Shown: positions 11,378-33,141, counted from the stretch's first letter. The stretch is 64,000 nucleotides of DNA from Diphasiastrum complanatum (GCA_029204225.1 CM055107.1:6420873-6484872), one strand, 5' to 3'. Numbers and translations are program-made. Notes: generated by a model not told the origin, from the letters alone.

Positions 11378-11735
11378 TGTGATTTACCATGACAAGTTAC
11401 ATGTTTAGTTTTATCTTTAAGTGTTTAGGTTTATGAATCTATGATCATTGGTTTAGGTTTTATGGTTGATGCAAATTCTTTTGTAGGCTTGTAGCAAATC
11501 AAAAAATGGTAATTGTAACAAATGAAACTTGAAAGAATAATGGTTGTATGAATGAAAACATAATGGTTTAGGATTTCAATTATACAAAAATACACATTTG
11601 CACAAATAATCAAGATAAACCCAAGGATCCAAATAAGTAAGGACAATAAATCTCTGCAATACTTGATTTGTAAGATAAAAAAGTAGAGTACAAAAAGTGA
11701 ACATTGAAGTGGCCATTCTGATGCTCTATCCCAAC
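11378..11735. other. no gene recognised
   Basis: A/T-rich. May include the 3' untranslated region of the minus-strand RING ORF. Confidence 0.35.
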
Positions 11736-12095
11736 CTATAGAGTGTTGAAGGCATGCATCTCTTGGATTCTACAATAATCATCATGCATGTCTAATGTCA
11801 TATATAAATTTTCTACAATATTATAATCACACAACTTGCATTTATCATCCATTATCATATATTGGATGAGACAAGCAATGTGATAAAAATGTGCGCATGG
11901 TAATTGGTAATGCTCACTCCATGGATGAAAATTGTGGTGGCAATGTGGACAACAATCTTGGAGTGGGTCGTCTACTATACGCTCCAGAACATTAGGGTGC
12001 AGCATCCTGCAAGATATATGGCTAGCACCATCTGGCCCTTCAAGATTTTCCAATCGACGACATAATGATTTCATTTCAGCCTTTAACTGTCGCAT
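11736..12095 (-). CDS. small RING-H2 zinc-finger protein
   Basis: 119-codon ORF, start ATG at 12,095. Residues 1-25 are basic/acidic and possibly helical. From about residue 48 there is a full C3H2C3 pattern: CPHC, then CAHFYHIAC (Cys-x-His-x2-His-x2-Cys), then CKLC, matching the eight zinc ligands of a RING-H2 domain. The family usually acts as E3 ubiquitin ligase, but here the spacing between the first pair and PCAH is short and no other domain is present. An in-frame stop lies nine codons upstream, followed by a run of Asp codons (HDDDDDD) just before the ATG. It may be a host gene, a captured exon or part of a transposon. No promoter is evident. Confidence 0.55.
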   Translation of the reverse strand: MRQLKAEMKSLCRRLENLEGPDGASHISCRMLHPNVLERIVDDPLQDCCPHCHHNFHPWSEHYQLPCAHFYHIACLIQYMIMDDKCKLCDYNIVENLYMTLDMHDDYCRIQEMHAFNTL

Positions 12096-12659
12096 ATCGT
12101 CATCGTCGTCATCGTGTGAATTCTAGTTGAAAAGTATGTCATGTAACATATCATTAGAAAGCCCTTGGCAAGCGCTTTTCAATGCACCAAACTCTGCTAA
12201 ATTTGGACTTACCACTAAAAAGTTATGCCATTTTTAGTGTGGAATCAAAATGTGGACTCAAAAAGTTACGTTACGTAGATTTCAAATTTGAGTGTTTTGA
12301 TTGGTCCATGTGTAAGAAAAAACTGAGAAATAAATATAAAAAGAATATTTACAAAGGGTCTTTTTTGGATTTAGAACTCCTCTAATGCTACTGGTTATAA
12401 CAATTTGTTTTTCTTCTAATAGAAGTGGTATCAAAGCTGATATCTATTTCCGCCCATAGAGTGATATCAGTGCCTGCTCCCACAAATATCGTGACATGTT
12501 ATATTCATTTATTGTTCTTTGTCACTTGTACATAGTATCTCCAGTTTCAAAATGTATAAAATACAGGCATTATGTTGGTGATTGGCCAAAGATACTACTT
12601 TGGATGCAAGTCAAATCTCTTAAGATTATTATCTAAATCTTAGAATACCTAAATATTCT
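12096..12659. other. no gene; copia PBS-like site at 12,426
   Basis: TGGTATCAAAGC at 12,426-12,437, preceded by AAG, differs by one base from the initiator-Met PBS of plant LTR retrotransposons, so an LTR may end near 12,425. I found no matching LTR. The rest shows nothing recognisable. Confidence 0.35.
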
Positions 12660-13043
12660 AAGACTATGAGTACAGGGAAGCATTATAAATTGTCTACGAG
12701 ATATTGTGGACCGTTTCGGATTATAAACAAAATTGGTTCTTTAGCTTACGAACTAGATCTTCAGAACAACACTACAGCTCACCCAATGTTTCATGTAAGC
12801 CGATTGAAATTAAGTTTGCATGAAGGTGAAGTAGTTGGTTCAGAGGAGGATCTTACCCATTTGGAGGACTCATCACTTAGTGTTTCTTTGGAACCTAAAA
12901 AGGTACTCAGAACCAGAGATAAACAATTGAGAAATCATTCTATCTCTGAGTGCTTGATCAGGTGGAAGGGTCGGACTGAGGATGATGATTCATGGAAAAG
13001 GGTCGAAAGCATAAAGAAGAATTTTCCTAGTTTTCATTTCTAG
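12660..13043 (+). pseudogene. Ty3 chromovirus integrase C-terminus with chromodomain
   Basis: Open frame of about 125 codons. It begins KLSTRYCGPFRIINKIGSLAY (GPY/F-like module), continues HPMFHVSRLKLS, and ends with a chromodomain-like part (LIRWKGRTEDDDSWKRVESI). This is the standard end of plant chromovirus pol. It is followed by a purine tract and an LTR, so this is the 3' end of an element whose gag-pol is otherwise missing. The chromodomain in this family can direct insertion to methylated-histone chromatin. Confidence 0.85.
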
Positions 13044-13060
13044 AGATAGAAATGGATTAA

Positions 13061-13559
13061 GGGGGGAAGAATGTTATGTCCATGTCCTGTACAAGGGAAT
13101 CGGAACTATTTCTGACGTGGATAGCTGGTCACTCCAATTGTATGTGGTTATTAGTTATGCTACGTCATTCTGGACGTGGTCGTATTAAATAGTTAATAAT
13201 CATATGAGGGCCCAGACCTATATGTGGACATAGGAGCACATGCATGGTGAAGACTACTTTAATGCAAGAATAGGAGATCAATAGCTCAATTTAGGTTGCA
13301 TGGGAATCCTAAGGGGAATATTCTCTCTCTCTTTATGAGAATAAGTCTAGTGGAAACTCGCCCATCCTCCTATTGTGAATTGTGATTCTTGAGCCAGTGT
13401 TTCCTCTCCTCTCTTGTGTTCTTCACTGTGGCTTGGGGGTGGATTGGTTAGGATATTGACTAGCCTCTCCATATTGGTTGGGTGGTTCATGCTCCACAGG
13501 TGTCCTTTTGGTTTGCATGTGATTGGAATCCTGTAGATTTTTACTTGGTGGTTCTTACA
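13061..13559 (+). mobile_element. chromovirus polypurine tract and 3' LTR
   Basis: GGGGGGAAGAA at 13,061-13,071 is the polypurine tract. The LTR starts TGTTATG at 13,072 and most likely ends CTTACA at 13,559 (488 bp). It follows the chromodomain frame with normal spacing. The next sequence belongs to another Ty3 element. No 5' LTR or target duplication was found. Confidence 0.7.
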
Positions 13560-13960
13560 ACTACTCTACAAGATGCTATGGAAGATCCCATCAGAACCAG
13601 CTGCAGTATCCTCGACGGGAGACTGTATGGTATTTAGTGTGCACGCAAAACCATACAGCGAATGAGTGTCCAATCCTAAAGTAAAATCTGAGACTGACAC
13701 ATAGATTCTATCATCTGTGCAATGCAACATCGCATGATATGGCATTTTGCCCGTTTAACCCCCGGATTGTTCAACAGAAGAGAAGTCCTTATCAGACTTC
13801 TTATCCTTACCATAAGGGTCACCCAACGCGGCACCAAGGTACGGCGCAGCGAATCAACAACAATGTATGGCCTTACCTACACCACCAAGGCCAACGAATC
13901 AACAAGTGGCCCATGTAAACCTGACAGCAATGGAACCAGAGATTCTAATGCCACCTCAAC
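13560..13960 (+). pseudogene. Ty3 gag nucleocapsid fragment
   Basis: A short degenerate stretch with two knuckle-like patterns (VCTQNHTANECP and LCNATSHDMAFCP) followed by a basic, Gln/Asn-rich tail in changing frames. It precedes an integrase C-terminus directly, so protease, RT, RNase H and most of integrase have been deleted. Confidence 0.5.
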
Positions 13961-13987
13961 CTGAGCAGCAACAATGGTACGGACCAG

Positions 13988-14320
13988 ATGAACCATTTAT
14001 CTCTACAACTATGCCATGAAGCTCTGTATAAACTCGGTGAAACACGCTTACTAACTGTTCATGCATTGGAAACTGAAAAGGAAAGACACAAAGCATGGCA
14101 TGATCGCAGGTTACAAAAGAAGGATCTTCGTTCTGGAAATCTGGTCCTGATGTATAAAACCAAGGCAATCAAGAGAAAATTAAAATTCATAGGCGAAGGT
14201 CCTTATCGGATCAAGGAAATTCTTAATCATGGAGCCGTGAATTTAGAGAAGCTAGATGGGACACCATTTGATACACCCATCAATGGTAGATGGTTTCACA
14301 AATACTGGCCACCACAGTAA
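13988..14320 (+). pseudogene. Ty3 integrase C-terminal fragment
   Basis: 110 codons: ERHKAWHDRRLQKKDLRSG, LVLMYKTK, then KLKFIGEGPYRIKEIL and a NGRWFHKYWP end. This is the integrase C-terminal (GPY/F) region of a non-chromodomain Ty3 element of the Athila/Tat type. The pol frame ends here, followed by about 1.2 kb of non-coding spacer and then a long additional ORF. This pol-spacer-ORF arrangement is known in plant Tat/Athila elements. Confidence 0.8.
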
Positions 14321-15485
14321 GATAGATCCAGATTGGTGGTGGCACGTTACGAAAAGCTATTTTGCTAAACCACCACCACTAGATCTAGGAAGATCAAGCC
14401 AAATCAAGCTAGATCCATCAAGATTTGGCCAGATCTGACAAGATCGGGAAAATCCATTAGGATCCAAGGGGGATCCAGATCCAGAAGGGATCAAGAAGGA
14501 AGCAGATCATCAGATTATGCCAATAAGTCCTCTAAATTTGCAGATCAGAGACTTGATCTCAGTAACTATGGCAAATTAAGGGCAAATTTTACCAAAGACT
14601 GATGGATCTATTACCAATTATCCATCAAAACTTTCAGAGAACTACCAACAGTCAGATCAAGTCTGGATGAAGCTGGTTACCAGTTTACAAAAGTTAAAAA
14701 TCAAAAAATCTCGAGATCTCGTCAAAAAACACTCTAAAAGATCACTTTTTTTATGATTTTTTGGAGATCCCCTGGGAGATAGCTCTTGAAACTTGGACAG
14801 TCACTAGATCTGACCTAGATGCATTCATGAGAATCTTTGTGAGAGTTCCTGATGGAGGAATCATCATTTTTTAGTGTGTGCGAGGGTTACTAGAAGCTGA
14901 ATCTTCAAAACCCTCGCAGAGCATCAAGATCATCTTACCAACCCTCGCAAGTGCCTAAATGGAATCATAATAGTGAAATTAGCCTACCTACATGGTCTGA
15001 TCTTGAAAATCCAATCACAAAAATAAGTTGTGCAAGAGATCACTTCCTGCGAGAGTTGAACCCTTGTAGACAGTCTGAACCCTCGCAGAACCTTCACATG
15101 GCAGTCAAATCACCTTCTGAACTCTCGCAGACTTCCCTAAGGTCTTAGAATTTGTCCCTACCAAAATTTGGATGGAACTGAGCAAGGGAAAGTGGATTTC
15201 ACTTAATACGCACTCTAAATTCTATTATATAAGGGTTGAATTCGAGTCATTTGTCACCTTTGCTAGCGAAGCTCTACCGAAATTTACACTGAAATTACCA
15301 AGTTCTCTGTTTGCGACCAAATTTTCTACAAGCTATCATCTGCTCATACTGAACCCAGATCTGCACTCTGAATTATAATTCTTGCCATCCGACACTCGTA
15401 ATTCATAGTTTTTTGTCGTTTCCACACCTTTTTACCTTTTCCACCATTTTTTCTACTTTTTTGACCTTTAATCATCACTACTAAC
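14321..15485 (+). other. retrotransposon spacer with one 151-bp-type unit
   Basis: Non-coding. AGATC-rich words at 14.38-14.54 kb. At about 14,728-14,850 there is a diverged match to the tandem unit at the window start (CACTTTTTTTATGATTTTTT, GGGAGATAGCTCTTG). Next come repeated CCCTCGCAGA/ACTCTCGCAGA words (14,910-15,135). It lies between the integrase end and the extra ORF. Confidence 0.6.
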
Positions 15486-18301
15486 ATGGCCTCCTCATCC
15501 TCTGAAGACTCTGGCACCAAACATATGATCCAGCATGAAATCCTCGAGGCCACACAAATTTGGCCCTTACCCTCTAACGCTCTGATCCAACCATGGCTAT
15601 AGACAGCCGGCCCACTTCTAGAGGCAATGGATTTTTACCCGGCGCTTTTTCATTCTGAGATTAACATGGTCCTCGCCCTTCACTCTTACGCCACCTGGGA
15701 TGAGCAAAAGACACGCTTCCACTTCCTGTACCAAGGTACCATGTACAAGGTCAGGATTAATGTAGACTCGATGGTCACCATTGGCATTATGTCCGATGAT
15801 CGTCAACCCATCTCCAATTGCCACGCCAAAACTTTGATCAAACATTTCGTCGTCCAAACTGCACCAGAAATCCCAATCCAGACTAACAATGGTTACCTGA
15901 TAGATGCTATCACAGAACCCATCATTCAGACGGCTGCGCATCTGCTGAATAACTTTTTGGTTATTTCAACATTTCGCAAGGACAAAATCTAGTCTAGCTA
16001 CTGATTCAGATAGTGGAATCCTTTCTGGAATTCCCTGGCCCCTCAATTGTGCCATACGACTGGCCTAGCTTCCTTATTCGTGAACCAACCAACTCCATCA
16101 AACCCAACAACCGTGAGCATATCGTAGCAAGCCCCTTGTTGTGTAATTTTGCTTGTGCACTTCTCGAGGTGAAAGTCTGCGGTTTCCACTGCTCAACCCT
16201 TTTGTCTTCGCTCGTGCCGCACACTAATCTTTATCCGCCATCTCAAGCATCCACCTCCTCCCAACCTGCAGTTCCTAACACAACGGCCAACAAACGAATG
16301 CATGGCATTGCCTCTACATCTTCATCTCCACCTGCTACCCGATGACGCACCTCCACCACCGCACTAACCACTCCATCAACCACCACCACTTCTTCTTCTG
16401 TGCAACCCTCCACTCCGATCTTTGTTGTCGCTACCTCTCTTTCTGTTCCATTCACAATTGTTTCTGTGTCCATCCCTATTATCTTTGTTGATACCACTTC
16501 CATTTCTCTTCCATTATCCACTACTTCGTCCATCACCATCGCATCCTCCATCACTCCTACCGCCACCATTGCTTCCATCCCATTTAATCCGTCTGATTCT
16601 CAATTGTCTCCCGACACTCTGGCATGGATGCAAGTCATCAATTTTTCACCCCCACGTCAGACCCTCTCTGCTCCATCCTCGTCTTTTTCCATACTCCACA
16701 CCACCCTTCAATTCCCCTTTGTTCCTCCCATTCTCTCGTTTGGACAAACCGTCCTCACCCTCGTTTCCACAGTTGCTTCTCAAACCCCACCTGCTTCACC
16801 ATCAAAGGTTGCCGAGGGCAACCAACCATTGCCTGATGACGCATTTGTCCAAACAGTTTTCATACCATCGCCAAAACGGGTTGACCCTGCCGCCCCAGAT
16901 GGCATCAGGTCTAACGAGAACCTGATTGAAGATGATGACGACGGAACTCCACAAGTCGTCGGGGCCGATACAACACAAGTCCCTACCGGTGCCAGAGTAT
17001 TGGCTGCTCCCACAGACCTAACAACAGCATACCAGACTCTGGGCAAATACATCCTGGAGGCAGTAGCAGCCAAAGCTATATTGGAAAGCAGGGTACTACA
17101 CCTGACAACAAGCAACACACAGCCGCGAGCAGAACTCACCAAGCTGCAGCACGAGCTAATCCTAACTCACCAGCCTGAGCAAGAAGGGCACCAGGAGATT
17201 GCCAAGTAGCAGCAAAAGGAGAAGGGCCTCAATAAATATATCCAAAGCCTCTCCAAAGCGCTGACAGAGGCCTCCACGAAGGTGCGGGAGCTTCAACCCA
17301 AAGCCTCCCAACGGCTTGCTCCCATCCAGGTGCAACTAAACATTTTGGAAGCAGAGAATATGCGCCTGGGGGCGGAGGTCAAAGCCCTACAAAATAAAAA
17401 ACTCATCTGATTAGCTCAACCTGCACCAGACTCAAGGCCGCTATCTGAATCAGAAATGAATTTTTTTTGGCGTCAGGTGTAGGTCTATAGCCAAACCTTA
17501 AACAACTACCAGGGAGAGTTCAATAAATATCGGACAAGCGCAACTCACGAGCTCGCCCAGGCCAAACAAGCCCTCAAGGCTTGTCAACAATTTATGGAGA
17601 CAAAGGCCCAGCCCACCCCCGTGGTGATTCCACCGCCACCTATTTTTGACGCTGCACAGGCCAGTACAAGCCAGGACCAAAGCCAACAAGCAGTAGGGGG
17701 ATTTAGTCAAGATCAAGGATCTGAAGGCCAAGGACCAACGAATACGGGTGCTGAGATGTGAGACCAGGGCCAAGGCGCAGATACCAGCCAAAGCCAAGCC
17801 ACATCATCCAGAGATTTGCTCACAATATCTGCCAGCCAGGCCTTTCGAAGACCAAAGTCCATGGAGGAGAAAATAAACGAATTCTTATCAAAGTATCCCC
17901 ATGAGTCATCAAGAGGCGGCTGACAGATATTGTTTTCAGCTCAGACAATAAAGGGCAAAGAACTGCAAGCATTACCCGCCCTCCAACCACAACTAGAGTG
18001 GCATTAGCAGTTGTTCGAAAGAGACCTTGCGGCCATCAGGGCCTATGTGACAAGTCCACAACAATTATAGGTGAACGCGCACTTCTTGCCATGTACACGA
18101 CGATCCAAATGGGCGGAATGCGGCACCCCTATGGACAAGATCACACTTCAAAATTTTAATTGGCCGATCATTCCATCAGAATACGTGTGGACTACGGATG
18201 TAGATGCCAGAAGGGCTCTCACCACATTCGCGAATCAATATATCAACAGTCCGCGTGACAACCACTTACGCCCGGGACTTAGAACATTTAATGGGCATTG
18301 A
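15486..18301 (+). pseudogene. retrotransposon extra ORF with coiled coil (instance 1)
   Basis: A ~930-codon ORF downstream of pol, broken by about nine stops (for example TAG near 15,600, TGA 16,343, TAG 17,207) and one frameshift near 16,000, but otherwise held in one frame from 16,013 to 18,301. Order: N-terminal globular part (15,486-16,230; YQGTMYKVRINVDSM); a long Ser/Thr/Pro-rich linker (16,240-16,830); an acidic patch (EDDDDG); a heptad-rich region likely to form a coiled coil (17,000-17,410 and 17,490-17,600); a Gln/Ser/Gly-rich linker; and a C-terminal part ending GLRTFNGH. The N-terminus recalls the 'putative plant transposon protein' domain of Athila-like ORFs, by pattern only. Function unknown. 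Compare the ORF at 45.68 kb. Confidence 0.6.
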
Positions 18302-18309
18302 AACCAAAT

Positions 18310-18740
18310 GGAATGATTTTCTTCCCTCAATATTCTTTGATCCTAATAAGGCGCTAGCTTCTGACAACTGATTGCAGAATCGTGTCATACAGACATGATC
18401 AATCATGATAGTACGATAGTTATCAGGCCTCATGGGATTAGTACATTTGTGGATGGGATGGATGATTTTAGTATACCAAGATGGAGGAAAGCCAGAAGCA
18501 ACTGCTTGGTCAAGTAATGTGGCCAAGATGGGAGAAAGTATATCGATAGCTTAGATTCAAGGTCCTCGATGCCACGAGTGTGGTGGGATTTTAATGTCTT
18601 AATGGCCACAAGTACCATTTCAAAGCTGAAAAATGAAAACTCAGAGGGATGAGGAGAAATGTAGATGGGACTGTCAGTGTATGTCGTATAAAGAGTAGTG
18701 GCATAATTGATCCAAGTCTATAAGTATGACAGGATTGGAG
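18310..18740 (-). pseudogene. LINE reverse transcriptase N-terminal fragment
   Basis: On the minus strand the frames give KTLKSHHTRGIEDLESKLS, then ATLLDQAVASGFPPSWYTK, IIHPIHKC and NYRTIMI, the linker-to-RT entry of a plant L1-like LINE. Equivalent text occurs on the plus strand at 19.6 and 22.3 kb. It is shifted between frames and truncated on both sides, next to the end of the Ty3 extra ORF. Confidence 0.7.
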
Positions 18741-19149
18741 GAGGAGCATGTTACAACCTACACAACCACAAACCGCCAAGTGCCGGTTACCCACATGGAA
18801 CCGAACGTCACACGATCTACCTTGCCATAGGATCCAATCCATCGTCCTTGCCCTGGCTTGTGACTTCTAACAAGTGAGATTCGACCTCCAACCCTAACAA
18901 CATCCCATACCACTGCTAGAGCCCTCAGCCATCGCCCACCCCAAGCTAGCTCACATCTTGTTTGTGCACAGGCGCTCACCATCCACCTTCTCCTAGGTAA
19001 ATAGAATGAATGGTAAAGTGAGACCTCCTCTCGTTGTATACCTCCAATGTAGGAGTCTCCAAGCCAAGCACAGATCCAAGATCACAACACATGGCAACCA
19101 TAACTGGCCCATTTGACATTTAGTTGCAACCTGGGTTTGGGACCCAAAG
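18741..19149. other. no gene recognised
   Basis: C-rich, A/C-biased sequence (18,750-18,990) without a supported ORF. It may be LINE-derived. Confidence 0.3.
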
Positions 19150-28560
<9,411 letters not shown>

Positions 28561-29290
28561 AGCTAGAATGTCAATCTCACTGTCCGAAGTATCATCCCTA
28601 ACTCTTTTCTGAAAGAAAAGTGTAATATGTGGCTGTCCTAATCATTTGATAGAAGAGAAGATCTCAACAAGAACATCTCTCGTAATAGCAAACCAACACA
28701 TCTCACATCTGGATAGGCAAAGAAGGAAAATGTCCAGATAGAGACAATGGTATCTGCCTCTGATCTCATAGTAAGCTGGACATCTGAAAATAAAGTGAAA
28801 CTCATCCTCAACCTCATGTAGTGTACAACACTGACAGATCCGTAAGGGTCGTGGTGTGTATGTGTATCTACCTTTCTCAATAGCGAATTGATGAGAAGAG
28901 ACTTGAAGTTGACCAATGCGGTACTGTAGGCCAAAAGACAACGCCTGAGAGAGATAAATTGGTCTGACGGGAAGCCCTGAAGCATCAAGGTGAAGAAAGT
29001 GAGTGTGATAGAATTGAAGCTTAACTCGTGATGGATCCAGGTGAGACCAAATAGTGTGTATGGATGCTCTGTAGATCTGTCGGCGAATGAACGTATGAGT
29101 CCCATTTGGGAGGTCAAACATAGATAATCCCTAACTATGTAGAAAGTTTGAAGCATACTGAAACCATGAGGACTTAGCAAAGTACGCAAATCAGTCGGTA
29201 ATCCCGAGAAACCAAAAGCCAAGAGCCGGCAGGCCATACCTGCTACAAAGAAAAGAAAAATCAAGTGAAGGGCTAAAAGAAACAAAAGAC
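28561..29290 (-). mobile_element. second LINE 3' fragment, minus strand
   Basis: The best-preserved C-terminal LINE domain in the window: MFDLPNGTHTFIRRQIYRAS, YHTHFLHLDASGLPVRPIYL, QVSSHQFAIEKGRY and the finger CQCCTLHEVEDEFHFIFRC (Cys-x2-Cys..His..Cys) with PAYYEIRGRY (28,642-29,121). It overlaps in content, not in position, with the fragment at 27.56-28.56 kb, so two copies lie head to tail. Its 3' untranslated part is missing. Confidence 0.75.
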
Positions 29291-30900
29291 CAAGGAAATG
29301 GAGGCCACCTTAGGTGGAGTAGGGATTTGACAGAAGTCCTCACCCACCTTTTGGATAATAAATGTAAACAAGACTTTAGGACCTAGGGGGCCTAAAGATA
29401 CTTTTGACAAAGAGGGCATCTTGGCTAGATTTGGAGGTAGCCAATAAAGGGCTTTAAATGGCACCCCTACACCCTCATGGAAGCCACTTGATGTACTTGC
29501 CAATGGGAATTGGACAAATGAAAACGAAGGTTGGAAGGGCATGAAAATTGGCAAAGCCTCATTTTGAAGGGACACTTGAGATTTACTATAAAAGGAGGCC
29601 ACTTTTTGTGTTAAGATATAGTTGGATAATAATGTGATAGTGAGTTGATAGTTTGATGTGATAGTTTTGATATGATAGTTGAATGCCATGTTCATTGAGA
29701 GTTTCATTATACTTGTTGAGAGTTAGTAGTCTTGAATACTTGTTGTCTTGCCTCATATGAGTGGAGTGAGTTGATTGATTGAATTGTTAGATTGTTGCAT
29801 GTTGATGATTGTTAGGTGAGAGTGAGAGAGTGAGTGTTTTTATCTTGATGAGCTTTGCTTACTATGTGTAATGAGAGTGCTTTGTGTAGGTAGGGCTTGA
29901 TGCTTGCTTGATGAAATAGCCGTTGTATGGTTGAATGGATTGAGCATTGATTGAGGTCTTGTATGTAACGTGTTGGGAAGACAATATTTTTGTGAGTGTT
30001 AGCTATGTGTGGGTTCGTTATTTGTGGAGAGCATGGTTGGATAGTTGGATGTTGAGAGTTGGAAGCCATATTTAGTGTTAGTGGAGAGTTGAAAGTCTTT
30101 TAGGGTTGAGAGTTAGGTAGTTGAGTAATTTTTAAGAGTTAGTGAATTTCTTGTAATAGTGTCATGTTGAGCATGATTAGTAGAGTTGGTTGAAATTGCT
30201 TTGTATTATTGAGAGCTTGCTTGCTTGAGAAGGGCTGTTTGATTGAGTGATAGATGTCAAAAAATGGATTTTATGAGAGGAGTAAGTTTGGATCATGAGC
30301 TGAAGTCTCTTGTTATGGGTGGGTTTTTGAATTCTTACCAAGTTCATAATGAAGAAGTCCACTAGTATTAGATGGATATGTGTATCACTCCTTCCATGCC
30401 ATGTTGAGAGCTTCATCAAATTCTTTTAAAAGGGAAATCATTCATCTCTCACCATTCCCATTCTCAAGGAGTGAAAGGGTTCCTTATCATTCTATCTTTA
30501 CCATTGTGAGAAAAGTATGATAAGGAGAGTGTGTGGATTTTTGATTGTAACTGAAAAATGATTGTGTGAGACTTGCATGAGTGATTGAGGAGAATTACTT
30601 TGTTCATTGAGAAATGTTCTCCTAGATGATGAGAGGAGGCATGGTGCCTAAGCCTTTACTTCAAAGCTCTAACTTATCCACGTTTCCTTGTTTTCAGATT
30701 ACCTTCTCATGACCTACGTGTGGATTGTTAGGCACTCTGCTGTATGAGAGAGTTAATGACAATAACTTGTTTTCACTTTGAACTATCCATTGTTGTAAGA
30801 TCTTCATTTGACATAAGCATGAAGGATCCTTTATGAGGTATCTATGAGAATATGAAATGATGTTGCATCATCAGTTGGGAACAACTTTGAGAGGCCTTTG
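29291..30900 (+). other. LTR-like region with TATA box; no ORF
   Basis: CTATAAAAGGAGG at about 29,586-29,598 is a convincing TATA-type promoter word. Downstream, TTGAGAGTT recurs (near 29,717, 30,052, 30,097) in a T/G-rich sequence. A Ty3 gag fragment follows at 31.0 kb, so this may be that element's LTR and leader. LTR ends and PBS were not found. A 22-bp direct repeat (AATGCATAATGGAATTGGAAGC) lies at about 30,931 and 30,968. Confidence 0.35.
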
Positions 30901-31022
30901 ATCACTCAGAGAATCAGTTCACAGCCTAATGCATAATGGAATTGGAAGCACTATTGCCAGAAGTTCATAATGCATAATGGAATTGGAAGCTGCCTTGTTG
31001 CAAGCCTCACTGCTATGAGTGA

Positions 31023-31403
31023 GTGGCACTTATGAGAGCAGCATTGGATTGGTACTTCAATCAAACTCCTCGAGAACGCAATGATTGGGAAGTAGTGAAA
31101 CCAGCCTTGATTACCAAATTCAAGCCAAGAAAGTTTTTTGAAGATCTATTTTTATTCTTCAGTAAGATCAAAATGGGGAAACGAGAAATGATCAGAAATT
31201 ACATTGAACAAGTTAAGTTATTGTCATGTTTACTCTCAAGTCGAATGGACATAATGTTTAAAGAGTTTATGAGCATAGTGCCTAATGCCAAAGACATTCT
31301 AAAGGAGGATAAAGCAGTCGCTAAGGAACAATTATATTCTGCATCTGATGAGCCTAGCAACAAAGTGCAACATATTGGAACGACATGGGAGAATGACCAA
31401 TAG
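31023..31403 (+). pseudogene. Ty3 gag capsid fragment
   Basis: 126-codon frame with AALDWYFNQTPRERNDWEVV, KPALITKFKPRKFFEDL and a downstream helical stretch, which matches the W..F region of Ty3-type capsid proteins. It lacks the zinc knuckle. The frame ends at 31,403 inside an 83-bp duplication. Confidence 0.6.
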
Positions 31404-31535
31404 AATATTACTTTGCCAATACAACATAAATTGTATGGAAAAGAAGCCGAAGTAGAACGAGAATGACATGGAAGAATGACCAACAGAATACTTTGCCAAT
31501 ACAACATAAATTGTATGGAAAAGAAGCCGCAGTTT
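31391..31535 (+). repeat. 83-bp direct duplication
   Basis: GAATGACCAATAGAATATTACTTTGCC (split here by the reader's eye into GAATGACCAA and TTTGCCAATACAACATAAATT) starts at 31,391 and recurs at 31,474 with TTGTATGGAAAAGAAGCCG in both copies, giving a period of 83 bp with one small indel. Confidence 0.85.
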
Positions 31536-31639
31536 TAGATGGCGATTCAAGACTTAACCTAATCTATACAAAGCTTTATAAAAGATGGTTCTATGAGCAC
31601 TAAACTAGCTCCAGCAAAGACAGAAGTTTTCCAAAGAGA

Positions 31640-32631
31640 GCACCACCAAGGCAGCAGGTATACTTGACTTGGTACATTCAGATTTGTGGGGGCCTACCCA
31701 AACCAAATCTGCAGGGGTGGCATTTTACTCTATGACCTTTATTGATGACTTCTCATGCAAGATTTGGATTTAATCCTTGAAGCTAAAATCTGAAGCATTC
31801 AAGTACTTCCAGCATTTCAAAGCTTTGGTAGAAGAACATCCAGGAAAGAAGATAAAGATGCTTAGGTCAGACGGTGGCGAAGAGTTCATTAAGACAGAGT
31901 TTGTGGAATTCTGCAAGGCCAATGGGATCAAAAGGCAGCTTACAGCTCCTCATACCCCTCAGCAAAATGGCGTAGGTAGCCGAGAGAAAGAAGCAAACTA
32001 TTGTGGAGTGTGCAAGGTGCATGCTCAAGGCAAAGGGGTTGCCCAACTCCTTTTGGGGCGAGGCAAAATCAGCAAACTGTATTTTCTTGGGATATAGTGA
32101 CGAAAGCAAAGCTTACCGACTTTACGATCTTACTAGCAAGAAGAGGATCATAAGTTGAGATGTGATCTTCGAAGAAGATTAAACACCTCCTATAGAGGAA
32201 CTTGAGATGGATGGTACAAATGAATTTGTGCCAATACTTGATGATCCACATCCATATATTGGGGAGCCTCAGGATGATCATATGAGTAATCAAGAGGAAG
32301 AATCTGAGGAGGCTAGGAAGCGGAAGGAAAGTGGCAAATCTGTTGAGTCCTATTCACCGTCTTCATCACCAACTGCAAGGAAGAAGTTTCCCAAGTGGTA
32401 TTGGCAAGTTGTGCAGGATGGTTTGATATTGGATAAGGGAGAGAGCAACAGTCCAAGGGCTAGAAGGTCTCAAAGGCAAGCTCAGCAGCGTGGACACCAG
32501 GAGACAAACTATGCACTTATGACTACTATTTTGGATTCACAAGATCCACATACATTCGTTGAGGCAGCAAATAAGAAGGTATGGCAACATGCTATGCAAG
32601 AGGAGTACGACCCCATTCTCAAGAATGATAT
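31640..32631 (+). pseudogene. copia integrase to RT-entry fragment
   Basis: Integrase core with LVHSDLWGPTQT, FIDDFSCKIWI, LRSDGGEEFIKTEF and APHTPQQNGVGSREKE (first Asp, second Asp and Glu regions; the usual ERKN is degraded), then LYFLGYSDESKAYRLYD, an acidic linker and the start of RT (AMQEEYDPILKND). Stops at 31,772, 32,096 and 32,154 and a frameshift near 32,090. At 32,632 the frame is interrupted by the LTR of another copia, so this is the oldest layer of the nested stack here. Confidence 0.8.

Positions 32632-33141
<510 letters not shown>

Noticed and set aside
16243-16578. Minus-strand Val/Glu/Met-rich frame
   Set aside because: Antisense of the Ser/Thr/Pro-rich linker of the extra ORF; composition explains it.
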